64,000 nucleotides of DNA from Pseudomonas sp. (GTDB lineage: Bacteria; Pseudomonadota; Gammaproteobacteria; Pseudomonadales; Pseudomonadaceae): NCBI GenBank assembly GCA_022448005.1, contig JAKUTK010000014.1:38332-102331 (forward strand). Direction: 5' to 3'. The position numbers and the translations under genes are program-made. The notes beneath the pieces were generated by a model, which worked only from the letters and a program-made list of their open reading frames with translations, was not told the origin of the DNA and did not search any database. This document shows positions 11,901 through 18,944 of this stretch, piece by piece (the stretch's first letter is position 1; each line of letters opens with the position of its first letter).

Positions 11901-12005
11901 CGCGAAGGCTTCATCAGGCGCAAATCCCATCATGGCCATGCTCGACGCGCCTACACCAGCCGCACCGAACTTCAGGAACTGTCGCCGGGATACTCGCACG
12001 GTCAT
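8925..12005 (-). CDS. fdoG: formate dehydrogenase alpha subunit, selenocysteine- and molybdopterin-containing, Tat-exported
   Basis: The catalytic subunit oxidises formate to CO2 in the periplasm. The reading frame is continuous from 12005 to 8925 except for one TGA at 11414-11412, which sits where the family has selenocysteine: [18 protein letters not shown]. With Sec read through, the protein is 1026 residues, the full family length. It starts with a Tat signal (SRRQFLKFG, residues 6-14) and a 4Fe-4S site (CTYCSVGC). An AGGAG site precedes the ATG at 12005. A conventional gene caller would split this into a 197-residue piece and an 824-residue piece. The genome must encode SelA, SelB, SelC and SelD; none is in this window. 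Confidence 0.96.
11385..11414 (-). promoter_or_regulatory. SECIS-like hairpin following the fdoG UGA codon
   Basis: Directly after the TGA at 11414-11412, on the minus strand, GGCA (11397-11394) pairs with TGCC (11388-11385) around the five-base loop GGTCT. GG below it can pair with CC with one bulged T. A short stem with a GGUCU-type loop and a bulged U at this distance from UGA is the bacterial SECIS that SelB recognises, as in E. coli fdhF and fdnG. This supports reading the TGA as selenocysteine rather than stop. Confidence 0.85.
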
Positions 12006-12092
12006 CGGTATCTCCTGTTACTTATTGTGTCTGTCCATCTAACAGGTCGACTGGACCGCTCTGGAATGGTTCCTCCAGAGGGACAGACGGGC

Positions 12093-12128
12093 GCCACGGT
12101 CGCTACGGTCGCTACGGTCGCTACGCTT
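12093..12128. repeat. 9-bp tandem repeat, about four copies
   Basis: GCCACGGTC, GCTACGGTC, GCTACGGTC and GCTACGCTT follow one another exactly at 9-base steps, so the first and last copies are degenerate. The array lies in the 80-kb-free leader space between fdoG (start 12005) and the end of the LigD-type gene (12175). A hairpin CTCTGGA/TCCAGAG (12059-12065 and 12074-12080) lies next to it, closer to fdoG. The nine-base period could be slippage of one 9-mer or helically phased sites; I cannot tell which. Confidence 0.75.
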
Positions 12129-12174
12129 AAGAGGCTAGTTCAGGACCTCGACCATCAACAGGTCACCCGTCGCG

Positions 12175-13095
12175 TCACTGGCGCACAGCGAGGTCATTCA
12201 ACAGCTGAGTTGAGAGAGTCTGGCGGGTCGCAGGGTATTCGGCCCAGGGATCGTGCTTCAGGTTGTCGAGGCGCTCATGCAGGTTGAGGATATTCCATTG
12301 ATCGGCGCCGCTGATCTGCTGCAGTTCCTCCCGGGCGATGGGTACGGAAACCGGCAAACCGGGCCTTGCCCGCGCGGAAAAGGCCGCAACCGTGCTCGCG
12401 CCCCGCTGGTTGCGCAGGTAGTCGACGAAGATCTTGCCGACCCGGTTCTTCGGCCCCATCTTCGCGACGATTTGCTCCGGCGCCTCCTTTGCCAGCCGGA
12501 CCGTAACGCCACGGGCAAATTCATTAGCGCAATCCCAGCTGTGACGACGGTCGATGGGCACGACTACGTGTACGCCCCGGCCTCCGCTGGTTTTGAGGAA
12601 GGCCCGAAGACCGAGTTCGTCGAGCAGATCGAGGGTCATGCAGGTGGCTTGCACCATGCTCGACCATGGCAGTTCCGGGTCGGGATCAAGATCGAAAACG
12701 ACCCGGTCCGGCTTGTCGATCCGATCGCTACGCGCATTCCAGGTGTGGAACTCGATGGTGCCCATCTGCACCGCCTCGACCACCGCAGTCACGCTGTCCG
12801 CCTGGATCAGACGGGCGTGTTCGGGATCCAGTGATTTATCCAGTACGCGCATGTGGGGCATTTTCAAACGTCCACAGTGGCGCTGGAAGAAACTATCGCC
12901 ACTCACGCCCTCCGGAGCGCGAACAATCGACAGCGGACGTTTGGCCAGATGAGGCGTTATCCAGTCACCAACTGCCAGATAGTATTCAGCGAGCTGCAGC
13001 TTGGTGGCGCCGCTGGCCGGGTCGATGACCCGCTGCGGATTACTGATGCCGATACCGCCCACCTCGGGGCGGCTTTTGGCCGCCTTCTCAGCCAT
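12175..13095 (-). CDS. stand-alone LigD polymerase domain (NHEJ primase-polymerase)
   Basis: A 306-residue archaeo-eukaryotic primase-type polymerase that would fill or extend ends in non-homologous end joining. Motifs: catalytic DLDPDP, TSGGRGVHVVVPI, and YLRNQRGAS...FSARARPGLPVS, all intact. Pseudomonas LigD usually has nuclease, ligase and polymerase domains in about 840 residues; only the polymerase part is here. No ligase or phosphoesterase sequence precedes it, because the Ku stop lies 17 bp upstream, and none follows it. The ATG at 13095 has AGGA 6 bases upstream; an in-frame TTG at 13101 is less likely. A ligase must come from elsewhere (full LigD or LigA). Confidence 0.9.
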   Translation of the reverse strand: MAEKAAKSRPEVGGIGISNPQRVIDPASGATKLQLAEYYLAVGDWITPHLAKRPLSIVRAPEGVSGDSFFQRHCGRLKMPHMRVLDKSLDPEHARLIQADSVTAVVEAVQMGTIEFHTWNARSDRIDKPDRVVFDLDPDPELPWSSMVQATCMTLDLLDELGLRAFLKTSGGRGVHVVVPIDRRHSWDCANEFARGVTVRLAKEAPEQIVAKMGPKNRVGKIFVDYLRNQRGASTVAAFSARARPGLPVSVPIAREELQQISGADQWNILNLHERLDNLKHDPWAEYPATRQTLSTQLLNDLAVRQ

Positions 13096-13112
13096 GGGCA
13101 ATCCTCATGGAC

Positions 13113-14126
13113 TCAGCTCGCCTTCTTGCTGCTGGACTTGCTGGCAGCGGGTTTGCTGGTACTCGTCTTGCGTGCCGTCGAGGTTTTGCTGGTTGAAGAC
13201 TTACTGGCAGTCGATTTGGCTGGAGCCTTGGATTTGCTCGCTGCGGTTTTGCTCGTGGTCCGCTTGGCCGGTGCCGCGGCCTCATCGCTGTCATCCTCGT
13301 CGACTTCCTCCGCCGGTGCAGCTTTCTTGGCTGACGACTTGCCGGCCAGGCTGCGCTTGAGCAGTTCGGTCAGATCGATGACATCGGCGCTGCGACGATC
13401 CACTGCTTCTTCCGGCCCACCCACGGCTTCGAGCTTGCCTTCTCGGGCCTTGGTCTCCACCAGATCCATGATCTGATCCTGAAAGGTGTCCTTGTACTGC
13501 TCGGGGTTCCAGTCTTCGCTCATGTCCTCGACCAACCGCTTGGCCATGTCGAGTTCCTTGGGATTAAGGTCGGGGTTGAGCGCTTCTTCCTTCATCTCAA
13601 GGTATTCCACGCCGCGAACCTCATCGGCCCAGCGCAAGGTATTCATCACCAGTGCCTTGCCCAGCGGCATCACAACCGCCAGATGCTGCTTGTTGCGCAG
13701 CACAACGTTGGCGATGCCGACCTTACCGGTCTGCTCCAAGGTTTCGCGGAGCAATGCATAGACCTTTTCACCCCTTCGGTCCGGGGTGAGGTAGTACGGC
13801 GTAGCGATGTACAGGAAAGAAATGTCCTTGGCATCGACAAAGGCAACGATATCGACCGTCTGCGTGGCTTCAGGGTGGGCTGATTTGATTTCATCATCAC
13901 TGATGACGACGTAATGACCCTTTTCGTACTCCACGCCTTTGACGATGTTCTCGCTTTCGATGTCTTCCCCAGTGGTCTTGTTGATGCGCTTGTAGCCGAC
14001 CCTGTCCATGCTGCGTTTATCCAGCCAGTCGAAATCGATACCCTGCCGGCTCGTAGCCGGTACAAGCGCGACGGGGATGTGAACGAGGCCGAAACTGACG
14101 GCGCCTTTCCAGATCGTACGGGGCAT
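13113..14126 (-). CDS. ku: bacterial Ku, NHEJ DNA-end binding protein
   Basis: Ku forms a ring-shaped homodimer on double-strand ends and recruits LigD. The 337-residue protein starts MPRTIWKGAVSFGLVHIPV, typical of the family; the core beta-barrel runs to about residue 255. After that comes a long low-complexity tail rich in Lys, Ser, Ala and Thr (about 265-337, with repeated SKTS/ASKS/TSK units), a DNA-binding tail seen in many proteobacterial Ku proteins. The next gene, 17 bp downstream, is the LigD polymerase domain; an SDR gene lies 30 bp upstream. The three probably form one operon. Confidence 0.96.
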   Translation of the reverse strand: MPRTIWKGAVSFGLVHIPVALVPATSRQGIDFDWLDKRSMDRVGYKRINKTTGEDIESENIVKGVEYEKGHYVVISDDEIKSAHPEATQTVDIVAFVDAKDISFLYIATPYYLTPDRRGEKVYALLRETLEQTGKVGIANVVLRNKQHLAVVMPLGKALVMNTLRWADEVRGVEYLEMKEEALNPDLNPKELDMAKRLVEDMSEDWNPEQYKDTFQDQIMDLVETKAREGKLEAVGGPEEAVDRRSADVIDLTELLKRSLAGKSSAKKAAPAEEVDEDDSDEAAAPAKRTTSKTAASKSKAPAKSTASKSSTSKTSTARKTSTSKPAASKSSSKKAS

Positions 14127-14156
14127 ATGCCTTCCCTCCTGTCGACAGTCGTTCGG

Positions 14157-15014
14157 TCAGCCGTTGAGCACAGTGCCGCCGTTTACGTGAATAACTTGTC
14201 CGCTGACGTAGGACGAGTCGCTGCTGGCCAGATACACGTATGCCGGCGCCACTTCATCAGGCTGCCCCGGACGCTCCATAGGCACGTTGGCGCCGAATTT
14301 CTTCACCTTTTCTTCATCGAACGTCGACGGGATCAGTGGCGTCCAGATCGGCCCAGGCGCTACTCCGTTCACGCGGATTCCGCGGTCGGCAATGTTGATC
14401 GACAGCGAGCGGGTAAATGAGGTGATTGCGCCCTTGGTCGACGAGTAATCCAACAGATGCGGGCTGCCCTTGTAGGCGGTAACCGAGGTCGTGTTGATGA
14501 TGGAGGCGCCTTTTTTCAGATGCGGCAGTGCGGCCTTGGTCATCTGAAACATGCCAAAGATGTTGGTGCGGAAGGTTTTCTCCCACTGCTCTTCGCTGAT
14601 GTCCTCGAGCTTTTCCTGCGGATGCTGCTCGGCTGCGTTGTTGACCAGGATGTCGAGCTTGCCGAACGCGCTCAGCGTTTCATCGATCACCTTGCGGCAC
14701 ACATCGCGGTCCGCTACGTCGCCTGCAAACGTCAGGCATTTGCGCCCCTGCTCTTCCACTACGCGCTTGGTTTGCTCGGCGTCCTGGTGCTGATCCAGAT
14801 AAAGAATGGCTACATCAGCGCCTTCGCGAGCATACAAGACGGCAACGGAGCGACCGATACCGCTGTCGCCACCGGTAATGATCGCAACCTTGCCCGTGAG
14901 CTTGCCGGCGGCCTTGTAGTCTTCGCCACGGTACTCCGGGCGAGGGCTCATCTCGCTTTCCTTGCCAGGCTCCGGTTGCTGTTGAGGTGGGAGCGTCTGG
15001 TTTTCGTCGGGCAT
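14157..15014 (-). CDS. short-chain dehydrogenase/reductase, general-stress type
   Basis: A 285-residue classical SDR of the YdaD/YghA/GSP39-like group, which carries a polar N-terminal extension before the Rossmann fold. Seen: TGGDSGIGRS (NAD(P) binding, about residue 49), NNAAEQ, and catalytic S/YxxxK in TTSVTAYKGS...DYSSTKGA. The substrate is unknown. The ATG at 15014 is chosen because GGAGGA lies 7 bases upstream; the open frame extends much further upstream, but that part has no family resemblance. It is the first of three close minus-strand genes (SDR, ku, LigD polymerase). Confidence 0.9.
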   Translation of the reverse strand: MPDENQTLPPQQQPEPGKESEMSPRPEYRGEDYKAAGKLTGKVAIITGGDSGIGRSVAVLYAREGADVAILYLDQHQDAEQTKRVVEEQGRKCLTFAGDVADRDVCRKVIDETLSAFGKLDILVNNAAEQHPQEKLEDISEEQWEKTFRTNIFGMFQMTKAALPHLKKGASIINTTSVTAYKGSPHLLDYSSTKGAITSFTRSLSINIADRGIRVNGVAPGPIWTPLIPSTFDEEKVKKFGANVPMERPGQPDEVAPAYVYLASSDSSYVSGQVIHVNGGTVLNG

Positions 15015-15092
15015 GCTGGATCCTCCGTAAGAGCCTGAAAGCTGTATTCGGAGGACTTGACGGCGGAAGGAAAAGTTTCTGTGAAGCGATGA

Positions 15093-15114
15093 GAGGCCCC
15101 TGAACAGGGGCCTC
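15093..15114 (-). terminator. hairpin after mexS
   Basis: GAGGCCCC and GGGGCCTC form a perfect 8-bp stem around six bases, immediately downstream of the mexS stop on the minus strand. No clear T-run follows, so it may be a weak terminator or an mRNA-end stabiliser that separates mexS from the SDR-ku genes. Confidence 0.55.
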
Positions 15115-15120
15115 GGACAA

Positions 15121-16137
15121 TCAGTCGACGCGCAGTGCGACCCGACCGCGCGGAGCACCACTCTCAACATACTCGTGAGCTGCCACCACCTCGTCGAAGG
15201 TGAATACCTTGTCGACCTGCGGAGTGACCAGACGATCGGCCGTGAGCTGGTTGATGTGCAGCAAGGCACGCTCGACTGCATCGCGGTTCTGCTCGATGCC
15301 CAGTTCGGGCTGGCCGGTGAAATCGCATAGGCAATGCAGGAAGAACTTGAAGTTCTTCTTGAACGCCGCACAAGCCGGAAACGCTGTCTCGTTGCCGCCG
15401 TTGAGCCCGTAAAGGATCAGCTTGCCGCGCGGTGCGATCACGTCGCCCAGCAGCTTCATCTGCGAGCCGCCGCAGCCGTCGAGTACGACTTCCACGCCAG
15501 CCCCACCGGTGATCTTCTGCAGCCGCCCGACCAGATCTTCCTCTTCGGTAACGATGACCGTCTCGGCACCCAGCTCACGCAGGAAGTCGCGATCCTCAGC
15601 CGTCTCGCAGGTGGCGATTACCCGTCCGCCAAGTGCTTTCGCCAGCTGCACCGCAGAAGGCCCGGTGCAATGCCGCGCCTGGGTGACCAGCACGTATTGT
15701 CCAGGCTCGAGCTGAGCCAGTTCGATCAGAGCGAAATAAGACACCAGCGCCGGCGTGTAATGGACGCTGGCCTCAGCTGCGCTGAGCATCTCCGGATAGT
15801 GCACCAGCGAGGTTTGCGGCAACAGAACCTGCTCGCCATAGAGCGGGTACTGGTTGAGATCGTGCGCAGGGAAGCTGGCGACACGATCACCCACCGCGAA
15901 ACCATCTACATCATCACCTACCGCCAACACCTCGCCGGCGATCTCGCTGCCCAGCCCTGCCGGGAGCTTGGCGTGACGCGGAGCCAAGTCCTGCCGCCAA
16001 AGTACGTCGTTCCAGCTGATGCCGATCGCTTTCACGTCAACAAGCACCTCGCCCGAGCCAGGCTTTGGCACGTCGCGCTGCTCATAACGCAGCACTTCGG
16101 CTGGCCCGAACTGGTGGAAACGGATGATGCGGGACAT
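15121..16137 (-). CDS. mexS: MexS-like quinone oxidoreductase/zinc-free alcohol dehydrogenase family protein
   Basis: A 338-residue MDR-superfamily oxidoreductase. The N-terminal GroES-like domain holds GLGSEIAGEV in place of the zinc-binding GHE motif, so the catalytic zinc is absent, as in quinone reductases. The nucleotide-binding domain follows (about 130-270), with LAKALGGRVIAT and VVLDGCGG. It is divergent from the mexT-type LysR gene, exactly the PAO1 arrangement, where loss of MexS switches on MexT and the MexEF-OprN pump. The name rests on this context and on general similarity. Confidence 0.85.
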   Translation of the reverse strand: MSRIIRFHQFGPAEVLRYEQRDVPKPGSGEVLVDVKAIGISWNDVLWRQDLAPRHAKLPAGLGSEIAGEVLAVGDDVDGFAVGDRVASFPAHDLNQYPLYGEQVLLPQTSLVHYPEMLSAAEASVHYTPALVSYFALIELAQLEPGQYVLVTQARHCTGPSAVQLAKALGGRVIATCETAEDRDFLRELGAETVIVTEEEDLVGRLQKITGGAGVEVVLDGCGGSQMKLLGDVIAPRGKLILYGLNGGNETAFPACAAFKKNFKFFLHCLCDFTGQPELGIEQNRDAVERALLHINQLTADRLVTPQVDKVFTFDEVVAAHEYVESGAPRGRVALRVD

Positions 16138-16222
16138 TGAAAGACCCCTCGATTACTACTGTGCCAGTGACTCTATCTGCACCGCCGGAACAACTCCAGC
16201 GCCGATCCCTGCATTCCGCTCG

Positions 16223-16246
16223 ATAGTCGCCATGCGTGGGAATGAT
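16223..16246 (-). promoter_or_regulatory. candidate MexT (LysR/nod-box) site upstream of mexS
   Basis: On the minus strand the bases read ATCA-N5-ACGCAT-N4-ACTAT. Against the MexT consensus as I remember it, ATCA-N5-GTCGAT-N4-ACYAT, 11 of 15 fixed positions agree, with both ends perfect and a T-N11-A core. It lies 86 bp upstream of the mexS start. A separate 8-bp inverted repeat, AAACCTGC/GCAGGTTT (16261-16268 and 16279-16286), lies on the mexT side. Confidence 0.45.
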
Positions 16247-16404
16247 GATGAGCTGTATGTAAACCTGCGCCACAGACTGCAGGTTTGTGTAATTCCAAAG
16301 CTGAAATGGACATGCCGGCGTCACTCCGATCTGTCTAGAATGCAACCGCAACCCTCCAGAAGGTCAGCCGCGCCTTTGTCTGACCACAGCTTGAAGTGAA
16401 TGGC

Positions 16405-17322
16405 ATGAACCGCAACGACCTTCGCCGCGTGGATCTGAACCTGCTTATCGTCTTCGAAACGCTGATGCATGAGCGCAGCGTGACTCGCGCCGCTGAAAAG
16501 CTGTTTCTTGGGCAGCCCGCCATCAGTGCCGCCCTGGCTCGCCTGCGTACGTTGTTTGACGACCCGCTGTTCGTGCGCACCGGGCGCAGCATGGAGCCCA
16601 CCGCACGCGCGCAAGAGATCGCCGGGTTGCTGTCGCCAGCGCTGGATTCGATCTCCACGGCCGTCAGCCGCGCCTCGGACTTCAACCCGGCCACCAGCGA
16701 ACTGGTGTTTCGCATCGGCCTGACCGATGAGGTGGAATTCGCCCTGCTACCGCAATTGCTCAGGCGCGTCCGTGCCGAAGCGCCGGGCGTGGTGCTGGTA
16801 GTGCGTCGTGCCAATTACCTGTTGATGCCTGGCCTGCTTGCCTCGGGCGAGATCTCGGTGGGGGTCTGCTACACCGAGGAGCTGCCGGCCAACGCCAAGC
16901 GCAAGGTATTGCGCAGACCGAAACCCATGTTGCTGCGTGCCGACAGCATCCCCGGCCGTATGACGATGGAAGACTACTGCTCGCGCCCGCACGCCATGGT
17001 TTCCTTTGCGGGCGACCTGAACGGCTATATCGATGACGAGCTGGCGCTGCACGGCTGCAGACGAAAGGTCGTGCTGGCGGTGCCGCAGTTCAACGGGTTG
17101 GCGAGCCTGCTGGCCGGAACCGACCTGGTCGCGACCATGCCGGACTATGCTGCGGCAGCGCTTGCCGCCAACGGCGGCGTGCGGGCCGAGCCGCTGCCAT
17201 TCGAGACCAGCCAGGACTTCGAGCTGTCCATGGCCTGGCGCGGCGCTCAGGACAACGACCCGGCCGAGCGTTGGCTGCGCTCGCGCATCCAGATGTTCGT
17301 AGGCGATCCAGACAGTCTCTGA
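16405..17322 (+). CDS. mexT: MexT-like LysR-family activator of the mexEF-oprN efflux operon
   Basis: A 305-residue LysR regulator. The N-terminal winged helix (about 7-65) contains RSVTRAAEKLFLGQPAISAALARLR, and the effector domain ends WLRSRIQMFVGDPDSL. From memory it matches P. aeruginosa MexT almost residue for residue from MNRNDLRRVDLNLL on. I chose the ATG at 16405, which gives this conserved N-terminus, over a GTG at 16396. The frame is intact; some P. aeruginosa strains carry an 8-bp insertion that inactivates mexT. It lies between divergent mexS and downstream mexEF-oprN. Confidence 0.93.
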   Translation: MNRNDLRRVDLNLLIVFETLMHERSVTRAAEKLFLGQPAISAALARLRTLFDDPLFVRTGRSMEPTARAQEIAGLLSPALDSISTAVSRASDFNPATSELVFRIGLTDEVEFALLPQLLRRVRAEAPGVVLVVRRANYLLMPGLLASGEISVGVCYTEELPANAKRKVLRRPKPMLLRADSIPGRMTMEDYCSRPHAMVSFAGDLNGYIDDELALHGCRRKVVLAVPQFNGLASLLAGTDLVATMPDYAAAALAANGGVRAEPLPFETSQDFELSMAWRGAQDNDPAERWLRSRIQMFVGDPDSL

Positions 17323-17514
17323 ACCAACCCAGATCGCGATAAGGTTTAGCATCAGTTGCCGCTCGGGCGCCGATTCCCCCTGGAGCTGCAACCGATCGCC
17401 CCTTTCCTCTCCGCTGCTCCTTGTGTGCCGGTGCGGCTAGGGTTTGGTGTCGCTGGTGGTCTGAAGCTCAGCCGCGGTTTTGCTGTCGGCGCCATCAATG
17501 ACAAATGCTGCAAC

Positions 17515-17538
17515 ATCATCGCGGATGATATTTACATT
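17515..17538 (+). promoter_or_regulatory. candidate MexT box upstream of mexE
   Basis: ATCATC-GCG-GATGAT (17515-17529) is a perfect inverted repeat with the LysR-type ATC-N9-GAT, T-N11-A core. Read as ATCA-N5-GATGAT-N4-ACATT it agrees with 11 of 15 fixed positions of the remembered MexT consensus. It ends 79 bp upstream of the mexE ATG, a usual place for LysR activation. Confidence 0.6.
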
Positions 17539-17617
17539 CGCCTCGTTCGATTTCTGCTTGCAAAGGCCAGCCCCCACACTCCCGCCATCGATAAAAACCC
17601 GAGTCGCGGAGTTAAGC

Positions 17618-18847
17618 ATGGATCGTTCACTCAAAGCCTTGCGTTACCCATTGGTTGCGGTTGCTGCCGCCCTTGTAGGCGCATGCGGTAAAGCGCCTGA
17701 AGCCACCGAAGCGGCCATGCCGGCCCCCGCCGTCAGTGTTGCCGAGGTCATCGAACAGCAGGTGACCGAATGGGACGAGCTCACCGGCCGCCTGGAAGCG
17801 CCCGAATCGGTCGATATCCGTCCACGCGTGTCGGGCTTCATCGATAAGGTCGCGTTCGAGGAAGGCTCGCTGGTGAAGAAAGGCGATCTGCTGTTTCAGA
17901 TCGACCCGCGCCCGTTTGAAGCGCAGGTCAAGCGCCTGCAGGCCGAGTTGCAACAGGCTCGTGCCACTGAGCGCCGGACCGCAAGCGAAGCCGAGCGCGG
18001 TGAGCGACTGCGCGCCAACAATGCCATTTCCGCCGAACTGGCTGACGCGCGAGCCAGCGCAGCCAGCGAAGCGAAGTCCGCCGTCGCCGCCATCCAGGCT
18101 CAGCTCGACGCAGCCAAGCTGGATCTCGGGTTCACCCGCGTCACCGCCCCCATCGATGGCCGCGTAGGTCGTGCGCTGATTACAGCGGGCAACCTGGTCA
18201 ATGCTGGCGAAGCCTTGCTGACGACGCTGGTGTCGACCGACAAGGTCTATGCCTACTTCGAGGCGGACGAACGCACCTACCTGAAGTACCGCGAACTCGC
18301 CCGTAACGGTGAGCGTGGCGAGGAGACACCGGTGTATCTCGGGCTCTCCAGCGAGGCAGGCCACCCTCATCTGGGACACATGGACTTCATCGACAATCAG
18401 GTCGACCCACGCACCGGCACCATCCGTGGCCGCGCCGTGTTCGACAACCGCGACGGCAGCTTCACCCCCGGTCTCTATGCTCGACTGAAACTGGTCGGCA
18501 GCGCCACCTACGACGCCGTCCTGATCAAGGATGTCGCGGTCGGAACCGACCTGGGCAAGAAGTTCGTCCTGGTCCTCGGGGAGGACGACACCGTCAACTA
18601 TCGCTCCATCGAGCTCGGCCCGAAGCTTGAGGGCCTGCGCATCGTGCGTGACGGTCTGAAGGAAGGTGAAACCATCGTGGTGAACGGCCTGCAGCGCGTT
18701 CGTCCGGGCAACGCCGTGCAGCCCCAAAATGTGCCAATGGCCGACGCTGACACCCTCGCCGCGCTGAAAGAACAGAACCGTGCAATCTCCGCCGCGATGA
18801 AGCCGCAGGTGGTCGACCGCACGCTGGCGCGCGGACCGAGCAGTTGA
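17618..18847 (+). CDS. mexE: RND efflux periplasmic adaptor (MexE-like lipoprotein)
   Basis: A 409-residue membrane-fusion protein that links MexF to OprN. It has a lipoprotein signal with lipobox LVGAC at about residue 19, biotinyl-lipoyl halves (PRVSGFIDKVAFEEGSLVKKGD and the mate near [17 protein letters not shown]), a coiled-coil hairpin between them (about 105-155) and a C-terminal beta-barrel. The ATG at 17618 has GGAG 7 bases upstream and gives a proper signal peptide; the frame opens further upstream without homology. First gene of mexE-mexF-oprN, and probably MexT-activated from the box at 17515. Confidence 0.95.
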   Translation: MDRSLKALRYPLVAVAAALVGACGKAPEATEAAMPAPAVSVAEVIEQQVTEWDELTGRLEAPESVDIRPRVSGFIDKVAFEEGSLVKKGDLLFQIDPRPFEAQVKRLQAELQQARATERRTASEAERGERLRANNAISAELADARASAASEAKSAVAAIQAQLDAAKLDLGFTRVTAPIDGRVGRALITAGNLVNAGEALLTTLVSTDKVYAYFEADERTYLKYRELARNGERGEETPVYLGLSSEAGHPHLGHMDFIDNQVDPRTGTIRGRAVFDNRDGSFTPGLYARLKLVGSATYDAVLIKDVAVGTDLGKKFVLVLGEDDTVNYRSIELGPKLEGLRIVRDGLKEGETIVVNGLQRVRPGNAVQPQNVPMADADTLAALKEQNRAISAAMKPQVVDRTLARGPSS

Positions 18848-18944
18848 TTTTCAACACCTCCAGCTGACCGGCGCCGAGGCGCCACCCCTTAAAAACTGAT
18901 TCCGCCAGGGTGCGTCATGCGCACCCTCTCCCCCGGAGTGCGTC

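Noticed and set aside
13095..14126. LigD polymerase domain as a broken remnant of full LigD
   Set aside because: It has its own ribosome site and start, intact catalytic motifs, and Ku directly upstream leaves no room for the missing domains.
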